From positions 9,271,453-9,335,452 of the forward strand of contig JALIGW010000025.1 in the NCBI GenBank assembly GCA_023053685.1: 64,000 nucleotides of DNA, in the 5' to 3' direction. Of this stretch, positions 44,461 through 57,955 are shown piece after piece (within the stretch, counting starts at the first letter, position 1; every line of letters begins with the position of its first letter). The notes under the pieces are model-generated. The model saw only the letters and a program-made list of their open reading frames with translations. It did not search any database and was not told where the DNA came from. The translations under genes and the position numbers were made by a program. The stretch comes from Diadophis punctatus similis (Eukaryota > Chordata > Lepidosauria > Squamata > Dipsadidae).

Positions 44461-44793
44461 CCATTCACCAATATTATTACTAAATAAACAAACAAACCTT
44501 GTTTACAATGATTCTAGCTGACTGAATGAAAATAATTTTGCAATAATTCATTAATGAGAATCAATGTGAATTTTTTACTTAAAAGAAAGTTAAAAATGTT
44601 AGAGATATATGGACAGTTTGGAATATTCGGAGCAATGTAATGAAAATGTAATGAAAAACAAAGCCACATTAATTTTCTTAGATGCAGAGAATGTCTTTGA
44701 AAATCTTTAACTGGGCTTTCCTGTTCAAGGTTTTGGAAAATGGGAATTCTGTAGAGACTTTATAAAATGGGTAAGGTCAATCTTAACTTTATA

Positions 44794-44812
44794 GAAATCA
44801 CAAATAATTATT
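44794..44812. repeat. 19-bp target-site duplication, left copy
   Basis: Identical to 47529-47547. It falls within L1 ORF2 coding sequence (QIIINGD) and marks target-primed reverse transcription. Confidence 0.93.
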
Positions 44813-46131
44813 TTTTTTATTCAAAAAGTTTTATTAGTACAAAGTACAAACATTTTTCTCTTTTCTCCCCCCTTACCCCAGACCCCTCCCCACCCCCCTG
44901 ACCCTCACCCCCCTCTCACCCCCCCAACTTCCCAGAAAAAGCACAGGGTATAGTATTCAATAAACATAAAATTAAAATATACTAACAGATTATTAATTTC
45001 AAAATTTCTCTAGTTCTTTAACTCCTTGTTACTCAAAACCTTTTAAACATAATCTAAAAATTAGGCATATATCATTAATAAACTAGCATTCCAATATATC
45101 AAATTATTAATTTCAGAATTATTCTAGATCTTTAATTCCGTATAACTCAAAACCTTTTAAGAGTAATCAAATTTTTTTTAACATGTATCATCTCTAGTCC
45201 ATTCCACTATATATCTTTCATTTGAATAATCTTTAAAATATAATAATAAAAAGAAAAAAAATCTTCTCTTTTTTTTTTCGCCATCTCGGCCAGATGGACA
45301 ACCATCAGCGTCAATTCCTCGATAATAGATGAATCTTCCTTCTTCCAACACTATGCTGCCAATAATCTGGCATTTAAAATCAACTTAATTACTGTTACAG
45401 TACAATCCGTAGTTGTTCCCAACTAGAAAAACTGTATTATAAACTTGATCTTTTCTATAAAATATTTTGAATAGTCCACCATATTTTTATCCAAAAACCT
45501 TAATTTTCTTTTCTTTTTTTAACATAACCATCATATACAAAAATACATAACATCTTCGCATCACCAACATTTAAGTTATAGATTTAGTTTTTTCCCATAT
45601 TTCCATCCTTATAATTTCTCCTATTTTAACCCCATTTTCATAGAATCCTTAAACTCAGTTTCTAAATTTAATTCCATTAACACATTATACAACCTTTCTA
45701 TATGCATTTAACTGTTATCTTTTATTTGTATTGTCAAATTGTCACCTTACTGCAAGATACCAAATTTTAGATCTCCTCTCCATCTGGCCTACGATTACCC
45801 ATTCTGAAGCCAAATTCTAGTTGTTCCTTTTTCTCATTCGACCTTTAGATCCAACTCTTCCACCCACTTGTGGTTTAATAATTTCTTGAGTTGTCAACTT
45901 GAATTGTTGTTTCTTGATTCATCCTTAGATATAGCCGCTGCTCTGGTCTGACTCTGATCCTTTATCTCTTCTTGTATATCAAATAGATCCAAATTATGAA
46001 CATCACTCTGGTTCTGTAAATCCCCCATTCTTCTTCCTTCTGGTATTTTGGATATCTTGGCCTTTAACACTTTTCATAAAAATCTCTTGCTTTCCATATC
46101 ATATTGAGCCAATATCTCTTTCCCAGATGTA

Positions 46132-46959
46132 TCACCGATAGACTAGCTGGAGCTTCCCATCTATACTGTATTTGCTGTTTTTCATTTCATCCACCAGAAA
46201 GGCGTAATCCTTTCTGGCTCTCAACATTCTGGGAGGAATTTCTTTCATTGTCATCACCTCCTGTTCATCTACCTGGAGCTTGTTCTTAAAAGTCACCTGT
46301 AAGATTTCATTACATAATGTCCTTGTACTAAAATATATTACTATGTCTCTTGGCAGATGTTTCTGTTTAGCCACCCAGGAGTTGGCACGATATATCTTAT
46401 CAATCTGCATACCCAATTCCTCTTTTGTCGCCCCTAACGTTTGCACAAATGCCTCCAACATCATTTCTTTTAAGTTTTCTTGTTTGTTCTCCTTTACACC
46501 CCTTACTCTTAAAGCAAACTCCATATTTCTGTATTGAATCATTAATACCTCAGCTTCATACTTTTCAATTTTATTTTGAGTCTCTCCTATATCGTCACCC
46601 AAAGTTGTCACAGATTGTTTAATTTCTTCCACCTCCTCTTCCAAAATTTCAATATTTTGTACTAGTCCTTTAAATGCCAATACAATATCTTCCCTTAATT
46701 GCTGGTTCCGAGTTACAATCTCATCTGAAACAGCCTGTATTTTTTCGTTAATTTCATTAATTTTTAAATTAAACTTCATTAATTTTAGATTAAACTCCAT
46801 AACAAGTTCATCCTTCATGGCTTTTAAGGCTTCCTGTAACTTTCCAAATGTTAAAGTCTGTGGGGATGTTGAATAAACAATAGGTTGCATTCTTGAAATA
46901 TGAGCAGGAGGACTAACAGATCCTTTGTTGAAAACAGTCTTTCCCAATTTTGAGGCCAT
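46132..46959 (-). CDS. L1 ORF1 protein (275 codons)
   Basis: The protein is the RNA-binding chaperone of L1 ribonucleoprotein particles. Residues 1-35 form a short N-terminal segment. About 40-145 is a coiled coil (LQEALKAMKDEL ... EEEVEEIKQSVTTLGDDI) for trimerisation. An RRM-like domain at about 147-240 contains the hallmark LRVRGVKE (150-157) and LPRDIVIYF (202-210). The C-terminal domain starts at about 245 (RMLRARKDYAFLVDEM). The frame stops at LVYR, earlier than usual. A shifted frame continues beyond it, so the C-terminus is probably truncated by a frameshift. The start is the conserved MASK next to the 5' UTR. Confidence 0.85.
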   Translation of the reverse strand: MASKLGKTVFNKGSVSPPAHISRMQPIVYSTSPQTLTFGKLQEALKAMKDELVMEFNLKLMKFNLKINEINEKIQAVSDEIVTRNQQLREDIVLAFKGLVQNIEILEEEVEEIKQSVTTLGDDIGETQNKIEKYEAEVLMIQYRNMEFALRVRGVKENKQENLKEMMLEAFVQTLGATKEELGMQIDKIYRANSWVAKQKHLPRDIVIYFSTRTLCNEILQVTFKNKLQVDEQEVMTMKEIPPRMLRARKDYAFLVDEMKNSKYSIDGKLQLVYR

Positions 46960-47528
46960 TTAAAATTTAAAATTAGCCTTTTTATTTTACTCCAAAGTCA
47001 GAAAGAAAAAAGAAAGTTCATCAAAGTCAGGCGTTTTCGTACAGAGGGCAGCTAGCGAAACGAAACTTTCCTTTTAACTTTCACTTTTCACGCCCTTTGA
47101 AACTTCAATCGCCATTTTGTTGCTCGTTAACTCAATTAGTTTGTCACTTCCGAAAGAAGAATCAACATTGGAGTTAAGTTTAAATACTTTCCATCCGAGT
47201 CTCCTGGCTTTTTCTGTCTGCTGTAAATCTAAATGTTAAAATCACATATTGAAGGCAGAGTTGGTCGCGGCTTCTTGCTCCATTTAAGCGGAGGCATCTC
47301 AGGTCCCGGAGCAAATGACAGGCTGCTGGGGAGCCCTCACCCTTCGCGCCCCAGATTTTCTCCTGGGGCACTTGGGGGCTCTACCCTTGCCCGTCTGCTC
47401 TCATCTCTCCCCTATGCCCAGGGAGAGGATTTTCCAGCTGCCAGACAGCTGTTCTGGTGGCTTAACGGAGCCCGAGATCAGGCGCTCATTGAGGAGCGTC
47501 TTCGAGGCTCGCAGTGCCAACCGGAAGT
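46960..47528 (-). promoter_or_regulatory. L1 5' UTR / internal promoter
   Basis: GC-richer than the rest of the element, starting (minus strand) ACTTCCGGTTGGC and reaching the ORF1 start. L1 5' UTRs carry an internal RNA polymerase II promoter. Only the position and composition are seen here. Confidence 0.6.
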
Positions 47529-48154
47529 GAAATCACAAATAATTATTAATGGAGATCTAACAAAACATTGGGAGATACAAAGAGAAACAAGACAGGGATG
47601 CCCATTCCTCTCTTGTTTATTCTAGTTCTTGAAATAATGACCAACAATGTAAGACAAGATGAGAAGTTTGTGGAATTAAATACAGTATTAAAAAAGAAAC
47701 TTATGACTTAAGGCCTTTTGCAGATGTTGGCTCTGAAAGTTCCTTTTAAGGGGAATTAAAATATTAATGGGCAAATGAAAATTTGGTGCATGAATAGGTT
47801 TCAAAATTATTAAATAGAGAATGAAGATGTTAACAAAAATATGTTAACAAACAGAATTGATGAATAAATAAGGATTTAAGAGTGAGAAGAAGATAAAATA
47901 TCTGGGTATGACAAATATGAACAGTATGTTATTTCAAAATAACTATGTTAGAATATGGAATGAAGTTAATATATATATATTTTTTAAAATGAAAGAATTT
48001 AAAACTGTAATTGTTGGGGAGAGAATTTCTGTGATGAAAATGAATGTCTTGCTAGTTTTGACAACTGAAGCACCATTTAAATAGTAGCAGAAGGATATAT
48101 CTAAGTATTAGTTTGTATTCGTTTTAATCTTCCTTTTAAAATATCATTAACAAT

Positions 48155-48217
48155 TACACACACACACACACACACACATAAAGATCACAAGGACAGCACA
48201 AACACAAAATAAATAAA

Positions 48218-48272
<55 letters not shown>
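48155..48272. repeat. (CA)n and (AAAG)n microsatellites
   Basis: CA repeat at 48155-48178 and about 14 AAAG units at 48216-48272. Confidence 0.95.
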
Positions 48273-51011
<2,739 letters not shown>

Positions 51012-51019
51012 GCCTATAC

Positions 51020-51185
51020 CAGCGTTCCCAACCTTTGTGGCCTGGCTGGGGTGGGGGGGGAGAGAGGGGAATCAGGCTGCATGAGCGGCGGGCTGGCATG
51101 CACGTGCGGGCGCAGCTCCAATCGCATGAGTAGCAGGGCAGCATGGCCCGGTAGTGGGCTGTGGCACAGGGGTTGGGGACCCATG
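51020..51185. mobile_element. hAT/Charlie-like MITE, 166 bp
   Basis: Perfect duplication GCCTATAC (51012-51019, 51186-51193). Left CAGCGTTCCCAACCTTTGTG; right GGGGTTGGGGACCCATG. GC-rich, no coding. Confidence 0.85.
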
Positions 51186-51215
51186 GCCTATACAGTATTT
51201 TCATTCTTTGAATTA

Positions 51216-51492
51216 CAGGTAGCCCTTCCCTTACAACCACTGCTTTAGTGACCATTCAGAGTTACAACGGCATTGAAAACAGCAACTTATCACCATTTTT
51301 CACACTTATGATAGTTGCAGCATTCCCTTGGTCACATGATCAAAATTCAGACATTTAGCAATTGACTCATATTGATGACGGTTGCAGAGTCCCAGGGTCA
51401 CTGTAAAAAGGGGCAAAACTCACTTGACAACTGTCTCGCTTAGCAAAAAGAAATTTTGGGCTCAATTGTGGTCTTAAGTGGTGGACTACCTG
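51216..51492. mobile_element. Tigger-like MITE, 277 bp
   Basis: CAGGTAG at the left and CTACCTG at the right are perfect inverted ends, each bordered by TA (51214-51215, 51493-51494). Confidence 0.87.
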
Positions 51493-51550
51493 TACCCCAT
51501 TTCCCTCAATCCCATACAAACTGATTTAACCCAGTAAGGATATTAAAGTT

Positions 51551-51895
51551 TGTTGCAAAATCAAAACCAGAAGCACACACACAGATGATTAATTCAGCTG
51601 GATTCAATAATTCTTTATAAACATAATAATATATATATTTACAATACCATTAGCAGAGTTCTTCATCAAGCAGTTACAGACAGCAGAGAACAGTTAGTTT
51701 CATTTCAGCAGAGTTCAGAGTGGAAGAGTACAGAGTAGAGAGTGGAGCCACACCCAAGCTTAAGCTTAAGTTCCAGTTTCGATTCTCTGCACAGACTCAG
51801 AAGTGTTTAACTCCCATTGGCTGATTCAGTTGCTATGCCTATACATTGGCTGACCTTGTTAACATGGGCTCTCCCAGTTCATGAATATTCTAACA
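51551..51895 (-). mobile_element. Probable solo LTR, 345 bp
   Basis: On the minus strand it starts TGTTAGAATATTCATGAACT and ends TTTTGCAACA (TGTT...AACA). It contains two CCAAT boxes (AGCCAATG on the minus strand) and a TATA/polyadenylation-like AT-rich segment in the 3' half. The flanking duplication is unclear. No internal coding region adjoins it. Confidence 0.5.
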
Positions 51896-51900
51896 AAGGA

Positions 51901-52545
51901 AGATACTGGAAATTCTTATTTTTGAAGCAGCATAAACCCACTTTTTAAAATAGTAAACTGAAGCAAACATGTTAAAAAAAAACAAAGAAATGAAGAAAGG
52001 TCCAGGGACCTTTCAAAGAGATGCGTACAAGCTAAGCTATCTCCCACCTCCCCCGTATTTCTTTCCTATGTACCCCAATATGAGGCATCAATCTTTCCAA
52101 GAGTCACTCAAAGGGACAGCCATGAAACAACTTCTCTGCCTTATTAAGAGCCATTTCTTCCACAGTTTCAAGCAGGGCTCTAATTCCCTTTCATCATATC
52201 CAGTGGGTAGGAAGAAGTCATTTAGGGTTGTGCCAACACTCGGCAGAGAGGATACTTGCTTCTTCATTGTGGCTGCTATTTTATCAATTCAAAAGCTTTC
52301 AAACAGATTAACAAACAGATTGTATTCAAGGAAGCCTCGGGTTGATTTTTCCCCCCTTCAGCATATAACCCAGGGTTAGCACAATGCTCTACAGGAAACA
52401 ATTGTCTTTAAAAGATCACGATGATTTTTGTTTCACATGGCTTTACAATGCATGCAAACTTAAGTCAAAATGCTTCCAATCTCTCTTTTCCTTTTTTTCC
52501 CCAGTCCAAAGCATGGTTTACAAAACTAAAGCTGGCATATTTATA
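51901..52545. other. No recognisable feature
   Basis: A 136-codon frame at 51969-52379 lacks any domain. Nothing else noted. Confidence 0.45.
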
Positions 52546-52547
52546 TA

Positions 52548-53415
52548 CTGTATTATTTGGAGTATAAGACGCACCTTTTTACCCCCAAAAAGAGGACGAA
52601 AACATGGGTGCATCTTATACACCGAATGTAGCCCCACCCACCCAGCCACCCCCACCCTTTGGCCTCTGTCTTCCAGTAATTTACCTGCTTGCAGCAAATA
52701 GGGAAGAGCGTGTTAAGCCAAGCAAGTCATTAGCAGCTTCCCGAACCTCAGCTGATTTGCCATGTGCTAAAACTGAAACTGAAACTAGCTGCAAAGAGGC
52801 AAATAGCTGGGAGAGACATGCAGATTTTTATTTTCTGCTGAACTGGATGCAAGGGGGTAAGTGAATAACTATAAATGTCTGAAGAATGTTCAAATTATTA
52901 GACTTATTTTTTAAAGACTGCTTTATTATTGTTCTAGACAACTTAACAAAATGAAGAAGCTTTTTAAAATAAATGCTTGCTCTGAAAAGACCCAATACTA
53001 TTGTATCTTCTTTTAAATAATAGAGAATAATGTATACTTCCAGAAATTTTAATTAATTTTAACAGCTCTGTACAAGTATAGTATGAAATGTAACAGTGTC
53101 CTGTTTAGTATTAAGATAAAGCAGCTGAGTTAAATCCTGACTTACCTTGGAGTAGATCTGTTTAAATAATTGGGAGGAGTTAGTGTGACTACATTTAAGA
53201 AAACTTTCTGGCATAATGTACATTTCTCCAATTATTTGCTATTTCTATGAGTCAGGCACACATGTACAGAAATACACAGCAAACAGTGTATATCATCTGT
53301 GCTGTTTGCTGTTTGGCAAATTGCTTGGAGGCAGAGGCCTTTTTTCCTTGTTTTCCTCCCCCCAAACTAAGGTGCGTCTTATACTCCGGTGCGTCTTATA
53401 CTCCAAAAAATACGG
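52548..53415. mobile_element. Mariner-type element (CTGTATTATTTGGAG), 868 bp
   Basis: Left CTGTATTATTTGGAGTATAA; right TTATACTCCAAAAAATACGG, bordered by TA (52546-52547, 53416-53417). GACGCACC and GGTGCGTC are present. It is the longest copy of this family here, and the interior is AT-rich with no transposase frame. Confidence 0.75.
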
Positions 53416-53417
53416 TA

Positions 53418-53959
53418 TTTGCAAGCCAAGAGGGTTGCAGAAAATGCCAATTAACTAATCAGAGCAGAGTAGAAAAAGTTAAATGGTCAATAATGCATTG
53501 GACCATCACCAAAATATTTGAAAGCTTCTTGAACAAGATACCAAGTTCCTACTTGTGGGTGCAGGGCAGGTTGATTGCAATTGGTTTTATATGAGAAGGG
53601 TTAAATTGAATTTAGCAGGGGGAGAAGGGCCTTCAATGAATTAGATTGCCTGTTGATAAGAGAATAAATTAATCCATGTTATAACAGAGGCTGTACATTG
53701 CGGATTTGAACGTTCTTTTCTTTTCTGCTGCACTCTATTTTTATTAGGGAAAGTAGAGAAAGTACATACATTTCATTAGAAATTGGATGACTATTGTATC
53801 ATGAATAATGGAAGGTGAGGGCTTTTCCTGATGGGATCAAGACCTCAATGTAGTAATCAACGTTTATATTCACCATACACACAGCCAACCTTCAACACTC
53901 TTGTGAGGTTAAACAAAGCAATGTTAGATAATAAAGCAAGTAAAATTAGATTATGGATC
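53418..53959. other. No recognisable feature
   Basis: AT-rich, unassigned. Confidence 0.45.
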
Positions 53960-53967
53960 TACTACCA

Positions 53968-54402
53968 CAATGATGGCGAACCTTTTTTCCCTTGGGTGCC
54001 GAAAGTGCATGTGCGCGTGCTATCGCGCATGCGCGAGTGCCCACACCCATAATTCAATGCCTGGGGAGGGTGAAAACGGCCTCCCCCGCTCCCCCGGAGG
54101 CCCTCTGGAGGCTGGAAATGGCCCGTTTCCCAACTTCTGGTGGGCCCGGTAGGCCCATTTTTCATCCTCCCCAGGCTCCAGAGGCTTCCCTGGAGCCTGG
54201 GGAGGGCAAAAACACCCTCCCCAGTCCCCCCGGAGGCCCTCCGGAAGCTGAAAACACCCTCCCAGAGCCTCCGTGCGAGCCAAAAATCAGCTGGCCGGCG
54301 TGCACATGTGTCCTGGAGCTGAGCTAGGCAATGGCTCATGTGCCGGCAGATATGGCTCCGCGTGCCGCCTGTGGCACCCGTGCCATAGGTTCGCCATCAC
54401 TG
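53968..54402. mobile_element. hAT MITE (CARTGATGGCGAACC), 435 bp
   Basis: Perfect duplication TACTACCA (53960-53967, 54403-54410). Left CAATGATGGCGAACCTTTTT; right reversed CAGTGATGGCGAACCTATGG. The GC-rich interior has three similar CCTCCCCAGGCTCC/CTGGAGGC blocks. A GCGCATGCGC site is at 54025-54034. Relative of 11758-11935. Confidence 0.93.
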
Positions 54403-54410
54403 TACTACCA

Positions 54411-54827
54411 CATGAAATCCATTGCTAACAACTATATTCTGTGGTAAATCTGGTTTTGAGGGAATCATGGGTCCCTGTCAGATTATTGGGTAGATGAAAG
54501 AAGTCCAACCTACTAAGTATTGCTTACATTTCTTCCCACAATCCTAATGAAGACAATGATCTACGTATTTATTTTCACTTTACGCGTCCTCCCAAAATGG
54601 TGTGTAAAAAACAACGAAAAAAAAATAAAAACTAAACAACTAGAATATAACCCTTAAAACAAAGTTCATTTGAAAAGCACTCTAAAAAGAGGTAGCTCTT
54701 AAAAAGGTTGTAACTCAGTAAGAGTACGGGTAAATAGGCATGGCTTCAATTGTCATTTAAAATATGGCAGAGAAAAGGCCAGTTGTAATCCCCATGACTG
54801 AGTTCCATAATCAGGATTCTCCTAGAT
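54411..54827. other. No recognisable feature
   Basis: Unassigned; a retroelement-like A-rich patch near 54600-54650. Confidence 0.4.
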
Positions 54828-55150
54828 CAGGGGTCGGCAACCTTAAACACTCAAAGAGCCATTTGGATCTGTTTCCCACAGAAAAGAAAACACAAAAGTC
54901 ACAAAACCCTTTTGACATCTAAAATGAAGATAACACTGCATATATTGTTTTTTACCTTTATGCTACGTATAAAGAGACTATAGTGTGTTACATTTATGAA
55001 ATCAATGACCTGCTACAGAGAAAACACATTTTTATTTCTGCATGCAACGAAAACATTTTGAACTCTGAAAAAAAAGATGGGTAGAAAAGCTCAATAAATC
55101 ACGTGCCGGCGAGTGTTGCACATTGGCGGTTGTGATGCATATTTTGAGCT
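54828..55150 (+). mobile_element. hAT element end (CAGGGGTCGGCAACC)
   Basis: Begins CAGGGGTCGGCAACCTTAAA, a hAT-type terminus, and continues CAAAGAGCCATTTGGATCTG. The other end was not found; similarity fades near 55150. Confidence 0.6.
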
Positions 55151-55720
55151 ACAGGAAAACCTTTGATGTTTTGAAAGATAGAGACTTTGAAGACTTGGTT
55201 GGACAATGCTACCCAAAATGCTTTGGCTCAGAGGGGTTACTGGTCCAATTATGTCCAAGTATCTTTCTTACCTGCAGAGTAACTTTGGCATAAAAGAAGC
55301 CACATTCTCTATCCTGAATTGCTAAACCTTGCTTTCCAGAATTTCCTTAAGCTAGGATGGACTCATCTCAGGTCATCTAGTGATGGTTCAAAACAAACAG
55401 GGATTTTTTACAAGCATATTTTTAATACATGGTGTACTTTTTATTATTCCTATATTGCATTTGGAAGACTGCTAGAAGACTTTCTGCCTGCTTGTTTTTA
55501 CGCACACCCTCATATTTTCCCCCATTTATTTTTCACAAAGTTCCAAATGGCGAGTAAACAAACTTATTCCCAAATCTATTTTGTTGTCTTTGGTCATTAC
55601 TGCAATCTGAGGAATTAATGATTTCTTAGAGAGAGCTAAACAGCATGCCTCCAATTTGGATTTAGCACAAACACAATAGCAATAAAGAGTGGGCCTTGAA
55701 AGTCAATTAAATGATAAGTG
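55151..55720. other. No recognisable feature
   Basis: Unassigned. A 99-codon frame (55319-55618) has no recognisable motif. Confidence 0.45.
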
Positions 55721-56226
55721 TCATTAATACTGCATTCAGTTTTGGTCGCCACAATGTAAAAAAGATGTTGAGACTCTAGAAAGAGTGCAGAGATGAGCAA
55801 CAAAGATGATTAGGGGATTGGAGGCTAAAACATATGAAGAAGATTGCAGGAACGGGGAATGTCTAATCTAGTGAAGAGAAGGACTAGGGGAGACATGATA
55901 GCAGTGTTCCAATATCTCAGGGGTGCCACAAAGAAGAGGGAGTCAAGCTATTCTCCAAAGCACCTGAGGGTAGGACAAGAAGCAATGGGTGGAAACTAAA
56001 CAAGGAGAGAAGTAACTTAGAACTAAGGAGAAATTTCCTGACAGTTAGCACAATTAATCAGTGGAACGACTTGCCTCCAGAAGTTGTGAATGCTCCAACA
56101 CTGGAAGTTTTTAAGAAGATATTGGATAACCATTTGTCTGAAGTGGTGTAGGGTTTCCTGCCTAAGCAGGGGTTGGACTAGAAGGTCCCTTCCAACTCTG
56201 TTATTCTGTTCTGTTCTGTTCTGTTC
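55721..56226 (+). mobile_element. CR1 3' end with (TTCTG)n tail
   Basis: Contains the CR1 C-terminal coding end in broken frames (KERSNLELRRNFL region, VNAPTLEVFKKILDNHLS), GGTTGGACTAGAAGGTCCCT and then TTCTG repeats at 56205-56226. Same subfamily as 43866-44460. Confidence 0.9.
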
Positions 56227-56375
56227 TATTGGTTCAAAGTGTATTACAGGGACTGAAACATATTGACTAACAGAACAAGAAAGAAAACGTAGTTAACCAG
56301 CCAACTTTTATTTTCCCTACTCCAAGTAAATTAAGAATACTTTCTGCTCACCTTAAGAATACTCTGAAGTACATA

Positions 56376-56798
56376 CAGGTAGTCCTCAACTTACAACCAG
56401 TCACTTAGTGAACATTCAAAGTTACAACAGATTCGCCTCCCCCCAAAAGTATTTATGACCTATATTCAAAGTTCTGATGGCTAGTTCACTCCACAACCAC
56501 GTGATCACATTTGGGCACTTAGCAACTGGCCCAAAATAAGAGTCATTTGCAGCATCCCATGGTTATGACACTATAATGTTGGGGAGTGGGGGTGGAAAAT
56601 TGTGTTTACTTCCAGTTTCCAGGAAATAAAACGCCCATTGAAGATAATGGATTTATTTAACAACTGTGGTTTTGCTTAATGACCATGGTGATTTGCTTAT
56701 TAAAAAACTGTATCATATATGATGACCTACTTAACGACCATCACAACTTACAGCTGTACTTCCAAGCTCAGTTACAGTGTTAAGGTGAGAACTACCTG
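56376..56798. mobile_element. Tigger-like MITE, 423 bp
   Basis: CAGGTAGTCCTCAACTTACA at the left after TA; ACTACCTG at the right. Internal segment TAACGACCATCACAACTTAC. Confidence 0.85.
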
Positions 56799-57015
56799 TG
56801 TCCTAATAGAAGAAGACCACAAATACTGTATTCCTATGCAAAATTTCCACATATTGATTTTTCAATCCAAAATATGTTTTTAAAGGCTGAATAATATCCC
56901 TTATTAGACCACTGAAGGGAAAGGAGGGAATGGGATGGTCTGAGCATTGACCATGCTACTTAGGCTGATGAATAATATAGCTCAAAATATATGATGGGTT
57001 CCTATGCCTTATCGT

Positions 57016-57380
57016 TTTTAAAAAATATTTTTTATTAAAGAAATATTTTACAAAGTAAAAGTAATACAAATTTAAGGAAAAAGAAAGAAAAGTAAAAGAA
57101 AAGTGATAAGTACCTAGAAAAGAAATGAAAAAGAAAAAAAAGATATAAAGGAGTTGTTTTTGATCTTTACAGCACTTATAAACACATTTATATTTTATCC
57201 TTTGTCCCTCAAGTTACATCATGGCTTCCTTCTTTCCATATTCTACCCTTTCCAATCATTAAACCCATAAATCACAAGTTCATTTTTTTCCTGTTTTCAG
57301 CTCATAAAGGGTTTCTAGTCACTAACAAATGCAGTTATTGCCTTTTTGGCATTTTGTTTTACTAGTGGTTATAAAGTTAT
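57016..57380 (-). mobile_element. L1-like 3' end
   Basis: Reads in reverse like an L1 3' UTR and tail (TTTTTATTAAAGAAATATTTTACAAAGT, compare the tail at 44813-44860). No coding part. Confidence 0.45.
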
Positions 57381-57433
57381 AAAGAAGATTCCAAAAAAAA
57401 CCAAACAAACCTCATGAAGATGTTTACTTTAAG

Positions 57434-57947
57434 CAGTGGTGGGTTCCTACCAATGCGGTCCACTCTATAGCACCGGTAGTGGCCCGCTGGTGATATCACA
57501 GTACCGGTGCGGTCGGTTGCCAATGCCTGGGCACCGCCATTTTTTTTAAAAATTTTTTTTAATTTTCTTCTGCGCATGCCCAGAAGCTGAGCTTCCGGCA
57601 CTGCGCATGCGCTGCCTTCCTATCCCACAGTGAGTCCAAGCAGGGAAGGATGGCTGAAGGAGATTGTGAGACGCTGAAAGAATGGGCGGCAGAAGCTATC
57701 TACATTCCCCTCCCTTCAGCAGTCAGAGAAGCCACGAACATGCGGTGATGATCCTAGGCATTTTTGCACATTTGAGGCTTCTCGAGCTGTTGAGGGGTGG
57801 GGGAATGGGCGGCAGGACCTATCTCAGTTCCCCTCCCTTCAGCAGTCAGAGAAGCCATGCCCACCCGGTCACATGGCTGGCAAGCCACACCCACAAAATA
57901 AGCCATGCCCACAGAGTGGTAGTAAAAATATTAGGAACCCGCCCCTG
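57434..57947. mobile_element. hAT MITE (CAGTGGTGGG), 514 bp
   Basis: Perfect duplication ACTTTAAG (57426-57433, 57948-57955). Left CAGTGGTGGGTTCCTACC; right reversed CAGGGGCGGGTTCCTAAT. It contains GCGCATGC sites near 57573 and 57603 and a 57-base duplicated block (57679-57735 and 57805-57861). Confidence 0.92.
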
Positions 57948-57955
57948 ACTTTAAG

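Larger units (their letters stand above)
44813..47528 (-). mobile_element. ORF1-only L1 (HAL1-like), 2.7 kb
   Basis: Bounded by the 19-base duplication GAAATCACAAATAATTATT (44794-44812 and 47529-47547). The T run at 44813-44818 is the poly(A) end and 47528 the 5' end. The element has a CpG-bearing 5' UTR (46960-47528), ORF1 (46132-46959) and about 1.3 kb of degraded/3' UTR sequence (44819-46131). There is no ORF2. Mammalian HAL1 elements have this layout. An internal deletion of a full L1 before or after insertion is the alternative. Confidence 0.82.
43490..48110 (+). pseudogene. Old L1 ORF2 interrupted by a CR1 and an L1
   Basis: Three pieces of one L1 ORF2 are visible. 43490-43865: EKIDEYLNKQIP, ITEEQ, EKVPGPDGLSCFYYKCFE, ESWKAANIALI, NTDHTKY. 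44510-44812: LIFLDAENVFENL (first catalytic Asp region), FIKWVRSIL. 47529-48110: QIIINGDLTKHWEIQRETRQGCP, then KKIKYLGM and ISVMKMNVL. CR1 (43866-44460) and an ORF1-only L1 (44813-47528) separate them. Many stops. Confidence 0.8.

Noticed and set aside
47233..47625. 130-codon frame across 47233-47625
   Set aside because: It crosses from L1 5' UTR through the target duplication into the old L1 ORF2. Only the last part is real coding remnant, already annotated.
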